Shown here: positions 37,957-46,510 of the stretch, piece by piece
Position numbering within the stretch: the stretch's first letter is position 1
Layout of the letters: every line of letters starts with the position of its first letter
Source of the DNA: Serpentinimonas maccroryi
Lineage (GTDB): Bacteria > Pseudomonadota > Gammaproteobacteria > Burkholderiales > Burkholderiaceae_C
NCBI RefSeq assembly: GCF_000828915.1
Contig: NZ_AP014569.1
Span: 930,001 to 994,000 of the forward strand
Reading direction: 5' to 3'
Length of the DNA: 64,000 nucleotides
Notes under the pieces: model-generated
What the model saw: the letters and a program-made list of their open reading frames with translations, nothing else
What the model was told of the DNA's origin: nothing
The model's database searches: none
Translations under genes and position numbers: made by a program

Positions 37957-38415
37957 TTAATGGCTCCAAGGCCAAGTGGGCAGGTTCATGCCCAAGCCCA
38001 GAATGAACACCAACCAAGTGACTGCGGCCACACCCAAGGCCGTGAGGATGCGGGTTTTGATGCCCACGGTGGCCAGCGACAGCGGCAGCGTGGCCACCAT
38101 CACCATCACCATGCTGGTGAAAATCAGCCCCAATGGGCGCAGCAAAAAGGCAAATACCAGCAGCGACAGGGTGACGAAAAACAGGGCCTTGTAATCGAGC
38201 CCCAGCGGCCCGGCACGGGGGCGAAACAAGGCCGGCAGCGCGATCAGCAGGCCCATCACGGCCAGCCCGGAGCCGAGCACGATCGGGAAGAACCCCGGCC
38301 CCATGCTGCGCAGGCTGCCGAGGTCGAGGTTGATGTAGGCGTAGATGGCGGCAAAGGCGCCGATGGCCAGCATGATCAAGCCGCCTAAAAGGTCGTGTAG
38401 GTCTTTGTTGCGCAT
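37957..38415 (-). CDS. tctB: tripartite tricarboxylate transporter small permease TctB
   Basis: A 152-residue, four-helix membrane protein. KDLHDLLGGLIMLAIGAFAA and LGSLRSMGPGFFPIVLGSGL are standard for TctB. ATG 38415 is preferred over a longer frame because the family begins about here. It lies 51 nt before tctA and is presumably co-transcribed. No TctC gene is adjacent. Confidence 0.9.
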   Translation of the reverse strand: MRNKDLHDLLGGLIMLAIGAFAAIYAYINLDLGSLRSMGPGFFPIVLGSGLAVMGLLIALPALFRPRAGPLGLDYKALFFVTLSLLVFAFLLRPLGLIFTSMVMVMVATLPLSLATVGIKTRILTALGVAAVTWLVFILGLGMNLPTWPWSH

Positions 38416-38588
38416 GGGGTGAGCCTTGGTAGGGTCTGAAGGTATCGGATACTGCCCAGATTGGAACCGCAAAAGGGCCGCCTTGGTTTAAGTAATTGCA
38501 CGTATCGACTGCAGCCACCGCCGTACGCCTTGCTGCACAAGCGCGGCGATGCGGCAGCGGCAGCTAAGCGGGGTGTGTTTGGGCTGCG

Positions 38589-39266
38589 TTACCAGGTGCC
38601 GCGGCCCTGCTGCGCCCGCACGCTGGCGGCAATCGCTTCGGCCACGTCGGCGCGGCGCGCCAGCATGGCAAAGTCGATGGCGTTGAGGCCTTGCTGGTTG
38701 CGCGCCAGCGGTTCGGCGCCCTCGCGCAGCAGCAGCTCGACGACCTCGCGCCGGCCGTAGTGCGCTGCCAGCATCAGCGGCGTGCTGCCGTTGGGCGAGC
38801 GCGCGTTGATGAAGGCGTGGTGCTCCAGCAGCAGCTGCGCGATGGGCAGCGCCCGCTCGCCGTCGTGGCTGGCGGCGTAGTGCAGCGGCGTCCAGCCGGG
38901 GTGGTTGACTTGGGCGCGGCGCTCGAGCAGGCGCTGCACCAGATCGAGGTGGCCGCGGATGGCGGCGAGCATGAGCGCGGTTTCGCCCGCCGGGTTGCGC
39001 GCTTCGAGATTGAGCCCGGGCTGCTCGCTCAGGTGGCGCGCCACGCGCAGCGAATCGGTCTGAATGGCCAGCACCAGCGGCGGCACCAGATCGGGATTGG
39101 GTGCGTTGATATCGAAGCCGCGCAGTTGCAGCTCGATAATCGGGCCGACGTCGTCGCGGCTGATGGCCATGAAGAAGCGCTCGAAGGAGCCGGTTTGGGC
39201 CATTGCCGGGCCCGACAAAGCAGCGCAAAAAATAGCTAAAACAATTAGTTGTAAAAGCTTTTTCAT
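38589..39266 (-). CDS. secreted ankyrin-repeat protein
   Basis: A 225-residue protein with a signal peptide (MKKLLQLIVLAIFCAALSGP, AMAQ) and about four ankyrin repeats from residue 55 to 215. The repeats are seen as GETALMLAAIRGHLDLVQRL, GWTPLHYAASHDGERALPIA and GSTPLMLAAHYGRREVVELL. Ankyrin repeats bind proteins; the target here is probably periplasmic. It is the last gene of the mltG-tmk-holB-pilZ-tatD chain and overlaps tatD by 4 nt (ATGA), the usual arrangement in related Burkholderiales. Confidence 0.88.
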   Translation of the reverse strand: MKKLLQLIVLAIFCAALSGPAMAQTGSFERFFMAISRDDVGPIIELQLRGFDINAPNPDLVPPLVLAIQTDSLRVARHLSEQPGLNLEARNPAGETALMLAAIRGHLDLVQRLLERRAQVNHPGWTPLHYAASHDGERALPIAQLLLEHHAFINARSPNGSTPLMLAAHYGRREVVELLLREGAEPLARNQQGLNAIDFAMLARRADVAEAIAASVRAQQGRGTW

Positions 39267-40093
39267 GTGAGTTCGAGCGGCAGGCTGACGGCGCTGAACA
39301 GGCGCAAAAAATTGGCCGTGGTGGCCTGCGCCACCTGCGACAAGCTCAGGCCCTTGGTGGCAGCCAGCTGCTGCGCCACGTGGGGCACATAGGCCGGGGT
39401 GTTGAGCTTGCCGCGGTGGGGGGTTGGCGCCAGATAGGGGCTGTCGGTCTCGATCAGGCAGCGCTCCAGCGGCACCAGGCTCACCACTTGGCGCAGTTCG
39501 GCGGCGTTGCGAAAGGTGATGATGCCAGAGAAAGAAATGTAAAACCCCAGTTCGAGCACGGCCTGCGCCAGTTCGGCGCTTTCGGTGAAGCAGTGGAACA
39601 CGCCGCGCGCCGGGGGCAGTTCGGGCGTGGGGTCGGCACCGGGCACAAAACCGCCCTCCTCTTTGAGGATGGCCAATGTATCGTCCGCCGCGGCGCGGGT
39701 GTGGATCACCAGCGGCAAGCCGCAGCGCCGCGCGGCGCGGATGTGCACCCTGAAGCGCTCGCGCTGCCACGCCATGTCGGCCACGCTGCGCTCGCCTAGG
39801 CGGTAGTAGTCGAGCCCGGTTTCCCCGATGCCGACCACGCGCGGCTGCTGCGCACCGGCCAGCAGCTCGGCCACGGTGGGTTCGTGCACGCCTTCGTTGT
39901 CGGGGTGCACGCCCACGGTGGCCCAGAGTTGTGGGTGCTGCTGCGCGAGTTCGAGCACAGCGGGGAAGGTTTCCATGGTGGTGCTGATGCACAGGGCGCC
40001 GCCCACTTGGGCTTGTTGCATGGCGGCCAGCACGTCGGGCAGCAGCGTGCGCAGCTCGGCAAAATCGAGGTGGCAATGGGAGTCGATGTACAT
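39263..40093 (-). CDS. tatD: TatD family metal-dependent hydrolase
   Basis: A 276-residue TIM-barrel hydrolase of the TatD DNase family. Metal ligands are seen in IDSHCHLDF (residues 3-11), GIGETGLDYYR, PLVIHTRAA, FHCFTESAEL and IETDSPYLAPTPHRGK. Family members are 3'-5' exonucleases or deoxyribonucleases. ATG 40093 gives the standard N-terminus. It lies between pilZ (16 nt upstream) and the ankyrin gene (overlapping). Confidence 0.94.
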   Translation of the reverse strand: MYIDSHCHLDFAELRTLLPDVLAAMQQAQVGGALCISTTMETFPAVLELAQQHPQLWATVGVHPDNEGVHEPTVAELLAGAQQPRVVGIGETGLDYYRLGERSVADMAWQRERFRVHIRAARRCGLPLVIHTRAAADDTLAILKEEGGFVPGADPTPELPPARGVFHCFTESAELAQAVLELGFYISFSGIITFRNAAELRQVVSLVPLERCLIETDSPYLAPTPHRGKLNTPAYVPHVAQQLAATKGLSLSQVAQATTANFLRLFSAVSLPLELT

Positions 40094-40109
40094 CCTCGGC
40101 GCGATGCTT

Positions 40110-40475
40110 TCAAATGGTTTGGGTGGAGCGATCGGAGGCCAGATGGGCGCCCAAGATTTCTTCGATGCGGGCTTTGAGCTGCTTGGATTTTTCGTCGGCC
40201 GGAAAGCGCACGCCGATGCCTTGGGTGCGCGCATGTGCTGCGCCCGCGGGGGTGATCCACGCCACTTTGCCCGCCACCGGGTAGCGCTGGGCTTCGTCGG
40301 GCAGGGTGAGCAGCACGTACACGTCTTGCCCGAGCTGGTATTCGCGCACCGAGGGCACGAAGATGCCGCCTTCGGTGAACAGGGGGATGTAGGCCGCATA
40401 GAGGGCGGCTTTTTCCTTGATCGACAACTGGATGACGGTGGGGCGGGTGGCCGCCGGGGCTTCGGCAGTGCTCAT
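40110..40475 (-). CDS. pilZ: PilZ domain protein (type IV pilus assembly type)
   Basis: A 121-residue protein that is almost entirely a PilZ domain: VIQLSIKEKAALYAAYIPLF, FTEGGIFVPSVREYQLGQDV and GKVAWITPAGAAHARTQGIG. It is the stand-alone PilZ next to holB that in pseudomonads and xanthomonads is needed for type IV pilus biogenesis; many such proteins do not bind c-di-GMP. The canonical RxxxR motif is not visible, in line with that subgroup. Its start overlaps the holB stop by 4 nt. Confidence 0.9.
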   Translation of the reverse strand: MSTAEAPAATRPTVIQLSIKEKAALYAAYIPLFTEGGIFVPSVREYQLGQDVYVLLTLPDEAQRYPVAGKVAWITPAGAAHARTQGIGVRFPADEKSKQLKARIEEILGAHLASDRSTQTI

Positions 40476-41479
40476 GGGCGCGAGTGTAGCGCTTGGCGCG
40501 CGCGCAGCGCCCAGGCCTCGTGCAGCAAGGCGGCTTGAAAGGGGTGCTCGAGCGTGCGCGCAGCCTGCACCAGGTCGCGCTGCCAGGCGCTGAGTGCTGC
40601 CAAGGGTGGTGCGGGGGGCAGATCGGCAGCGGCAAAGAAGCGGGGTTCGGCGCCTACGGCGGCGCTCATCAGGTCGTGGCAGATCTGCTGCAGCAAGCCC
40701 ATCTGCTGCGCCAGCGGCCACTCGCGCACGGGGCTCAAATCGCCTGCGGCCACGCGTTTGGGCAGGCTGGCCCACAGGGTGGCATCGAGGCCGCTGGCCA
40801 GCCACTGGCGCGCGGCTTCGGGGCGGCCACCGCTGGCGCGCCAAGCCGCCTGCAACTGCGGCTCCAGGGTGCCGGGCGCGGCGACCTGCGCCAGCCAAGC
40901 GAGCGCCTCGGGCTCGGTGGGCCAAGCCATTTGCTGCGTCAGGCAGCGGCTGCGGATGGTGGGCGGCAGGGCGTGCGCGGCTTCGGTGCTGAGGATGAAG
41001 CGCAGCCCCGCAGGTGGCTCTTCCAGCGTTTTGAGCAGCGCGTTGGCCGATTCGACATTGAGCCGGTTGGCCGGGTGGATCAGCACCACCTTGGCGGCGG
41101 CGCGCGAGGCTGTGACTTGGCTAAAGGCCAGCGCGGCGCGCACCGGATCGACGCGGATGAACTGGCTCGGTTTGAGTTCTTTTTTGTCGATCTTGTCTTG
41201 GGTTTTGGGGTCCAGCGGCCAGCCGAGTTCGATCGCCAGCACCTCGGGCAGCAGCACGAACAGGTCGGGGTGGGTGCGCACCTCGATGGCGTGGCAGCCG
41301 CTGCAAGCGCCGCAGGCGCCTTGGTCGCTGGGGCGCTCGCATAACCAGACCCGTGCCAGCTCGAGAGCCAGCTCGTACTGCCCGAGGCCGGGCGGGCCGC
41401 TGAGCAGCAGGGCGTGGCTGCGCTGCTGGCGCAGGCTGGCCAGCTGGCGCTGCAGCCACGGCGGCAGGGCTTGCCTCAT
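40472..41479 (-). CDS. holB: DNA polymerase III subunit delta'
   Basis: A 335-residue clamp-loader subunit. [20 protein letters not shown] is the degenerate P-loop expected of delta', which does not hydrolyse ATP. The zinc module is [38 protein letters not shown] and RSRCLTQQM complete the AAA+ fold. ATG 41479 overlaps the tmk stop; the longer open frame lies inside tmk. Confidence 0.94.
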   Translation of the reverse strand: MRQALPPWLQRQLASLRQQRSHALLLSGPPGLGQYELALELARVWLCERPSDQGACGACSGCHAIEVRTHPDLFVLLPEVLAIELGWPLDPKTQDKIDKKELKPSQFIRVDPVRAALAFSQVTASRAAAKVVLIHPANRLNVESANALLKTLEEPPAGLRFILSTEAAHALPPTIRSRCLTQQMAWPTEPEALAWLAQVAAPGTLEPQLQAAWRASGGRPEAARQWLASGLDATLWASLPKRVAAGDLSPVREWPLAQQMGLLQQICHDLMSAAVGAEPRFFAAADLPPAPPLAALSAWQRDLVQAARTLEHPFQAALLHEAWALRARQALHSRP

Positions 41480-42192
41480 GTGGGGCTCAGCAGACCGCGC
41501 CGCTGCACCACGGTGCACACCTGCTGCCAGACCTGCTCTAGGGGCAGGCTGGCGTCGATGCGCTCGAAACGCTGCGGCCACTGGGCGCAGCGCGCTGCGT
41601 AGCCGGCCGCCACGCGCTCGAAAAAGGCCTGCGGTTCGGCCTCAAATTTGTCGGGTGCGCGCACCCCGGCCAAGCGTGCGGCAGCGGTGGCGGCGGGCAG
41701 GTCGAACCAGAGCGTGAGGTCGGGTTGGCGCACCGTGCTGGCAGGGCTTGCGAGGTTGGCGGGGGTGTCGAGGCTGGATGGAGGGCTGGCCTGCACCCAC
41801 TGCTCCAGCGTCTGCAGCACTTGCAAATCGAAGCCGCGGCCGTGGCCTTGGTAGGCAAAGGTGGCGTCGGTGTAGCGGTCGCACAGCACCACTTGGCCTT
41901 GTGCCAAGGCCGGTTCGATCACCATTTGCAGGTGGTCGCGCCGGGCGGCAAACATCAGCAACGCCTCGGTCAGGGCGTCCATGGGTTGCTGCAGCAGCAG
42001 GGTGCGCAGCTGCTCGGCCAGCGGTGTGCCGCCGGGCTCGCGGGTGAGCCGCACCGCCCAGCCTTGAGCGCGCAAGGCTTGGGCCAAGGGCTCGATGTGC
42101 GAGGACTTGCCGGCGCCGTCGATGCCCTCGAAGGTGATGAAACAGCCTGTAGCGCTGGCAGGTGGCTGGTGAGGTGCGGGAGGCGTCGTCAT
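41476..42192 (-). CDS. tmk: thymidylate kinase
   Basis: A 238-residue enzyme phosphorylating dTMP to d[23 protein letters not shown] is the P-loop (about 20-39), then [18 protein letters not shown] and the DR(Y) region [18 protein letters not shown] Ser/Pro/Ala-rich insertion of about 20 residues ([18 protein letters not shown]) precedes [13 protein letters not shown] 42192 overlaps the mltG stop by 4 nt. Confidence 0.95.
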   Translation of the reverse strand: MTTPPAPHQPPASATGCFITFEGIDGAGKSSHIEPLAQALRAQGWAVRLTREPGGTPLAEQLRTLLLQQPMDALTEALLMFAARRDHLQMVIEPALAQGQVVLCDRYTDATFAYQGHGRGFDLQVLQTLEQWVQASPPSSLDTPANLASPASTVRQPDLTLWFDLPAATAAARLAGVRAPDKFEAEPQAFFERVAAGYAARCAQWPQRFERIDASLPLEQVWQQVCTVVQRRGLLSPT

Positions 42193-43196
42193 TGGTTGAG
42201 GATGTAGCGCCGAATCGCCACATTGTGCTCGGCGTAGGTGCGGCTGAAGGCGCTCGAGCCGTCGCCCCGGGCCACGAAGTACATGGCTTGGGTATCGGCC
42301 GGTTGCACGGCGGCCAAGAGCGAGGCCATGCCGGGCATGGCGATCGGGGTCGGGGGCAGGCCGGCGCGGGTGTAGGTGTTCCAAGGCGTGTCGGTTTGCA
42401 GGTGGATGCGGCGCAAGCGCTCATCGAACCCAGGCCCCAAGCCATAGACCACGGTGGGGTCGGCCTGCAGCCGCATGCCGATGCGCAGCCGGTTGTTGAA
42501 CACCCCCGAGACCATCGGGCGGTCGCTAGGCAGCCCGGTTTCGCGCTCGATGATGCTGGCCAGAATCAGCGCCTCGTCGGGGTTGCGCAGCGGCAGATTG
42601 GGGTGGCGCTGCTCCCAGGCTTGGGCCAGTTGTCTGTCCATGGCCTGAGCGGCTTGGCGCAGCAGGGCCGAGGCCTTGGAGTTTTTGGGATAGACGTAGG
42701 TGTCGGGGAAAAACCGCCCCTCGGGGTGCTTGTGCGGCAGGCCCAAAAACCGCATGAGCTCAGCCGAGCTGGCTTGCGCGGGCAGGTCGTACACCAGCGC
42801 GTCGGCTTGCCGCAGCGCTTGCAGCACCTGATAGTAAGTCCAGCCTTCGAGCAAGGTGATGCGGCGCAGCGCCTGCTCGCCAGCCACCAGTTTGCGCAAC
42901 AGCTCGCGTGGGCTGGTGTCGGGGCCAAATTCGTAGGTGCCGGCCTGCAGGCGGTGCGCCTGCCCAGAGGCACGAAACCACAAAAACAGCAGATCGGGCG
43001 AGGTTTGCAGCCCGCTTTGCACCAGCACCCGCGCCACCCCACGCGCCGAGGTGCCGGGCTCGATCACCACATCGACCACGCCCTGCGCCTGTGGTGCCAA
43101 GGGCAGCGGCCGCTGCAACCACCAAGCGGCCAGCGCGGCCAGCAACACGGCGCCGGCGATTGCGGCCAGCAGCAGCCATTTCAAGGTTCGGAACAC
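42189..43196 (-). CDS. mltG: endolytic murein transglycosylase MltG
   Basis: A 335-residue inner membrane protein with an N-terminal anchor ([22 protein letters not shown]). The YceG/MltG catalytic domain reads [52 protein letters not shown] with the catalytic glutamate, and [19 protein letters not shown]. It cuts nascent glycan strands and is thought to terminate peptidoglycan elongation. First gene of the overlapping chain. Confidence 0.95.
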   Translation of the reverse strand: MFRTLKWLLLAAIAGAVLLAALAAWWLQRPLPLAPQAQGVVDVVIEPGTSARGVARVLVQSGLQTSPDLLFLWFRASGQAHRLQAGTYEFGPDTSPRELLRKLVAGEQALRRITLLEGWTYYQVLQALRQADALVYDLPAQASSAELMRFLGLPHKHPEGRFFPDTYVYPKNSKASALLRQAAQAMDRQLAQAWEQRHPNLPLRNPDEALILASIIERETGLPSDRPMVSGVFNNRLRIGMRLQADPTVVYGLGPGFDERLRRIHLQTDTPWNTYTRAGLPPTPIAMPGMASLLAAVQPADTQAMYFVARGDGSSAFSRTYAEHNVAIRRYILNQ

Positions 43197-43404
43197 GGAT
43201 TAACACCTCTGAGAAAATCGGTGCCAGATGCAGCGACGCGCGCCATTGCGCGCCCTAGTGGACAATCTGGATTGCTTGCGATCATAAGTGACGCCCGCTT
43301 GTTGTGCCGCCGGGTCGCTGCGCCCAGATGGCGCACCGCGCACGTCCCAACCCGCACAAACCTTGTTCGCCTCCCGATAATCCCCCGCGATACCACTGCC
43401 CTCG

Positions 43405-44457
43405 ATGAACCCCGATCACCCGCCCCTGCAAGACCCCGCGTCAGCACACCAGCCATCCGCTACCAGCCCTGCCAGCAGCCCCGATTTCGCCCCCGACGGC
43501 TGGAGCGGCCTCGCGCCCCTGCCCGCTTGGGGCGTGATCGCCGCTGAGGGGCCGGATGCGGCGAGCTTTTTGCACAACCAGTTGAGCAACGACTTTGCCC
43601 TGCTCGGCCAAGCCGAGGCGCGGCTGGCGGCGCTGTGCAACGCCAAGGGGCGGATGCTGGCCTCGTTCATCGGTTTCAAGCGCGGCCCCGAGCGCGTGCT
43701 GCTGTTGTGCGCGCGCGACCTGCTGCCGCAAACCCTGCAACACCTGCAGCGCTTCGTGTTGCGCGCCAAGGTGCGCCTGAGCGATGCCTCGGAGCGCTGC
43801 GGCCTGTGGGGCGCGGTGGGGGCGGCGGTGGCGGCCGACTTGCCCGCGCCCACCTGGAGTAAGCTCGACGCTGGGGCGCAGACTTGGGTGCGGCTGCCGG
43901 CGGTGGCGGGCTTGGGCCGGGCTTTGCTGTGCGTGGAAAGCGATGCGGGTGCCCATGAGCCAGCAGTACAAGCCCAAGCTCAAGCTCAATCCCAAGCCAC
44001 CCCCCTGCCCCTAGCCCACTGGGACTGGCTGCAGGTGCGCAGCGCGGTGGTGTTGCTCAGCCGGCCACTGGTCGAACTGCTGGTGCCGCAGATGCTGAAC
44101 TACGAATCGGTCGGGGGCGTGAACTTCAAAAAAGGCTGCTACCCTGGCCAAGAAGTGGTGGCGCGCAGCCAGTTTCGCGGCACCTTGAAGCGCCGCGCCT
44201 ATCTTGCGCACTGCCCCAACACCGGCACCGGCACCGGCAGCGCCCCCATTGCTGGGCAAGCGGTATTCCACCCCAGCGACGCCGAGCAACCTTGTGGCGT
44301 GGTGGTGCAGGCCGCCGCGCACCCGGCGGGCGGTTTCGACGCCTTGCTCAGCTTGCAGACCAGCGCTGCCGACGGCCAGACGCTGCGCCTAGGCACACCC
44401 GATGGCGCGGCCCTGCATGTGCTGCCCCTGCCCTACGAACTGTTGGCCGATGTGTGA
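43405..44457 (+). CDS. ygfZ: tRNA-modifying / Fe-S repair folate-binding protein YgfZ
   Basis: A 350-residue GcvT-like folate-binding protein that supports Fe-S enzymes such as MiaB. The signature KGCYPGQEVVARSQFRG lies near residue 240, and the N-terminal part reads AASFLHNQLSNDFALL. Residues about 180-200 are a Gln/Ala-rich low-complexity insert. It is divergent from mltG (208 bp apart) and ends directly before the NRDE gene. Confidence 0.92.
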   Translation: MNPDHPPLQDPASAHQPSATSPASSPDFAPDGWSGLAPLPAWGVIAAEGPDAASFLHNQLSNDFALLGQAEARLAALCNAKGRMLASFIGFKRGPERVLLLCARDLLPQTLQHLQRFVLRAKVRLSDASERCGLWGAVGAAVAADLPAPTWSKLDAGAQTWVRLPAVAGLGRALLCVESDAGAHEPAVQAQAQAQSQATPLPLAHWDWLQVRSAVVLLSRPLVELLVPQMLNYESVGGVNFKKGCYPGQEVVARSQFRGTLKRRAYLAHCPNTGTGTGSAPIAGQAVFHPSDAEQPCGVVVQAAAHPAGGFDALLSLQTSAADGQTLRLGTPDGAALHVLPLPYELLADV

Positions 44458-45651
44458 ATGTGCCTGATCGCCTTGGCCATCGGCCAGCGCCCCGACTGCC
44501 CGCTGCTGCTGGCAGCCAACCGCGACGAATACTGGCAGCGCCCTACCCTGCCGCTGGCGGCGTGGCAGCTCGATAACGGCCAGACGGTGTATGGCGGCCG
44601 CGATCTGCTCGCCGGTGGCACCTGGCTGGGCTTTTCGGCGGCCGGCCGGGTGGCCCTGCTCACCAACGTGCGCGACGGCCAGCCCGAGAAAGCGGCGCGC
44701 AGCCGCGGCGAACTGGTGACGCGCTGGCTGGCTGGGCCGCCACCTCACACTGAACCGCCTAGCCCAGAAGCGCTTGGCCTGCCTGTGGGTGCCGCGCAGA
44801 CCTTGCCCTTTGGCCCGCAGGCCTGGCACGATTTGCAGACCCTGCTGCAGCAGACCGACCCCAGCGCTTACGGCGGCTTTAACCTCGTGCTGGGCGACTG
44901 CGTCAGCGGCCACTGGTTTTGGCTCTCGAACCGCCCGCGCCGCATGGAGCGCGAAGGTTCAGCAGCAGCGACGCCGACTCCGGCGCCGATGCAGATTCCC
45001 AACCACGCCAGCCACGCCGCTGAAAAAGCCAGCGCATCCCCACTGCCCCTGAACTTGCCCCGCGACTTTTTGCCCCCCGGCTGGTGCGGCGCGGCGCTCC
45101 CTCCCGGCGTGTACGGACTGTCCAACGCCGCCCTCGACAGCCCATGGCCCAAGCTGCTGCGACTCAAATCGGCGGTCGCTTCCGTCTTGCAAGAGCCAAC
45201 TTTGGCCTTGCACAGTGCAGCGTTGGCTTCCACCCCTGCAACCTTGGCCCAAGCGTGTTGGCAGACCCTGCTGCTCGAGGCGCTGCTGGACCGCTGCCCA
45301 GCCCCGGATGATCAGCTGCCTGCCACCGGGGTGCCGCTGGAGCTGGAGCGGCTGCTCTCGAGCCCCTTTGTGTGCATGCCGCAGCACGGCTACGGCACCC
45401 GCAGCAGCCTGATCGCGCGCTGGCTGCGCCCATCGGCAGCCAGCAGCCGGCTCGAAGTGCAGGAGTGGACACACCGGCCGCCAGCGCCAGTGCCGGCCAT
45501 ACAAACCACCAGCCTGACGGCCGCACCCACCCTGCAGAACCCAGCGCCCCAGCCGCACGCAAACCCTCGCGCGCCCCATCCTTCGCTGCTGACCCAGAGC
45601 GGCTACAGCAGCCTTTGCATCTCGATGTGGGGAATGCCCACTTCGTCGTAG
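44458..45651 (+). CDS. NRDE (TANGO2-like) family protein
   Basis: A 397-residue protein starting with MCLIALAIGQRPDCPLLLAA then NRDEYW, the NRDE motif that names the family, followed by GGRDLLAGGTWLGFSAAGRV and ALLTNVRDG. The N-terminal cysteine at residue 2 suggests an Ntn-hydrolase-like fold; function in bacteria is unknown, though TANGO2 relatives are linked to haem handling. After HGYGTRSSLIA the last 70 residues are low complexity (Pro/Ala/Thr) and unlike the family. Its 3' end overlaps the convergent thioesterase-GNAT gene by 49 bp. The ATG follows the ygfZ stop with no gap. Confidence 0.85.
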   Translation: MCLIALAIGQRPDCPLLLAANRDEYWQRPTLPLAAWQLDNGQTVYGGRDLLAGGTWLGFSAAGRVALLTNVRDGQPEKAARSRGELVTRWLAGPPPHTEPPSPEALGLPVGAAQTLPFGPQAWHDLQTLLQQTDPSAYGGFNLVLGDCVSGHWFWLSNRPRRMEREGSAAATPTPAPMQIPNHASHAAEKASASPLPLNLPRDFLPPGWCGAALPPGVYGLSNAALDSPWPKLLRLKSAVASVLQEPTLALHSAALASTPATLAQACWQTLLLEALLDRCPAPDDQLPATGVPLELERLLSSPFVCMPQHGYGTRSSLIARWLRPSAASSRLEVQEWTHRPPAPVPAIQTTSLTAAPTLQNPAPQPHANPRAPHPSLLTQSGYSSLCISMWGMPTSS

Positions 45652-46460
45652 GGTTGGCCCAGGGCCTCGAAGCCCAGGCGCTGGTAAAAGCCTTCGGCGC
45701 TGCGCTGCGCGCTCAGGCGCAAGCAACGGTCGCCGCGCGCGCGCGCCGCCTGCGCGAGCTCGCTCAGCAGCTGGCGGCCGACGCCGGTGCCGCGCAGCAC
45801 CCGATGCACCGCCATGCGCCCGAGCTTGGCCACCCCGGCTTGGGCGGGCAGCAGGCGCGCCGTGGCTACCGGCTGCCCGAGCCGGTTGTAGGCCACCGCG
45901 TGCAGGCAATCGGCGTCGGCGGCGTCCCATTCGTCCTCGGGTGCAATGCCCTGCTCTTGCACAAATACCGCCGTGCGCACGCGCTGCGCGTCGGGGCCGA
46001 GCGTGTCCCAGCTGCCCCGGCGCAGATCCAGCACCGACTGGCCCGCCTCAAAAGCTTCGATGAGCGCACGCAAGGCCGCAGGCACGGGGCGCGGGCGCTG
46101 TGAGCTGGGGTCGGCAAACACATACACCAGTTCGCCCAGCGCCAGCGGCTGGCCGGCGCGCAACACGGCGCCGCGCAGCGTCATCGAGGTGTTGCCCAGC
46201 CGCTGGCAGGCCAGCGCCACGTCGAGCTGGTCGTCCATGCGCGCCGAGGCGTTGAACTCGAGCGTGCTTTTCTTCAGATACAGCTCACCGCCGAGCTGCG
46301 CCATCGCGTCTTCGTAGGGCAGCGCGAGGGCGCGCCAGTACTCCGAGATGCCGAGGTCGAAATACGCCAGATAGTGCGCATTGAAGACGATCTTTTGCAT
46401 ATCGACTTCGGACCAGCGCACCCGCAGCCTATGCGAAAAACGGAAGTTTTCTGGGGTCAT
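45603..46460 (-). CDS. YbgC/FadM-type thioesterase fused to a GNAT acetyltransferase
   Basis: A 285-residue two-domain protein. Residues 1 to about 135 are a hotdog acyl-CoA thioesterase (RVRWSEVDMQKIVFNAHYLA, then ELYLKKSTLEFNASARMDDQ). Residues about 140-285 are a GNAT acetyltransferase of the ElaA type (RTAVFVQEQGIAPEDEWDAA, MAVHRVLRGTGVGRQLLSEL, GFYQRLGFEALGQPYDEVGI). The two activities are usually separate genes. Natural acyl substrates are unknown. It follows purL by 50 nt on the same strand; an AT-rich palindrome surrounds its start (46458-46473). Confidence 0.87.
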   Translation of the reverse strand: MTPENFRFSHRLRVRWSEVDMQKIVFNAHYLAYFDLGISEYWRALALPYEDAMAQLGGELYLKKSTLEFNASARMDDQLDVALACQRLGNTSMTLRGAVLRAGQPLALGELVYVFADPSSQRPRPVPAALRALIEAFEAGQSVLDLRRGSWDTLGPDAQRVRTAVFVQEQGIAPEDEWDAADADCLHAVAYNRLGQPVATARLLPAQAGVAKLGRMAVHRVLRGTGVGRQLLSELAQAARARGDRCLRLSAQRSAEGFYQRLGFEALGQPYDEVGIPHIEMQRLL

Positions 46461-46510
46461 TTTTTAAAAAATGAGGAGCTGGGGTGCTGCGGTAAGCAGC
46501 GCCGACCTTT

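Noticed and set aside
46458-46473. CATTTTTTAAAAAATG palindrome at the thioesterase-GNAT start as an operator
   Set aside because: It is a simple T-run/A-run containing the start codon, 50 nt after purL in the same direction; low information content, so not called as a site.
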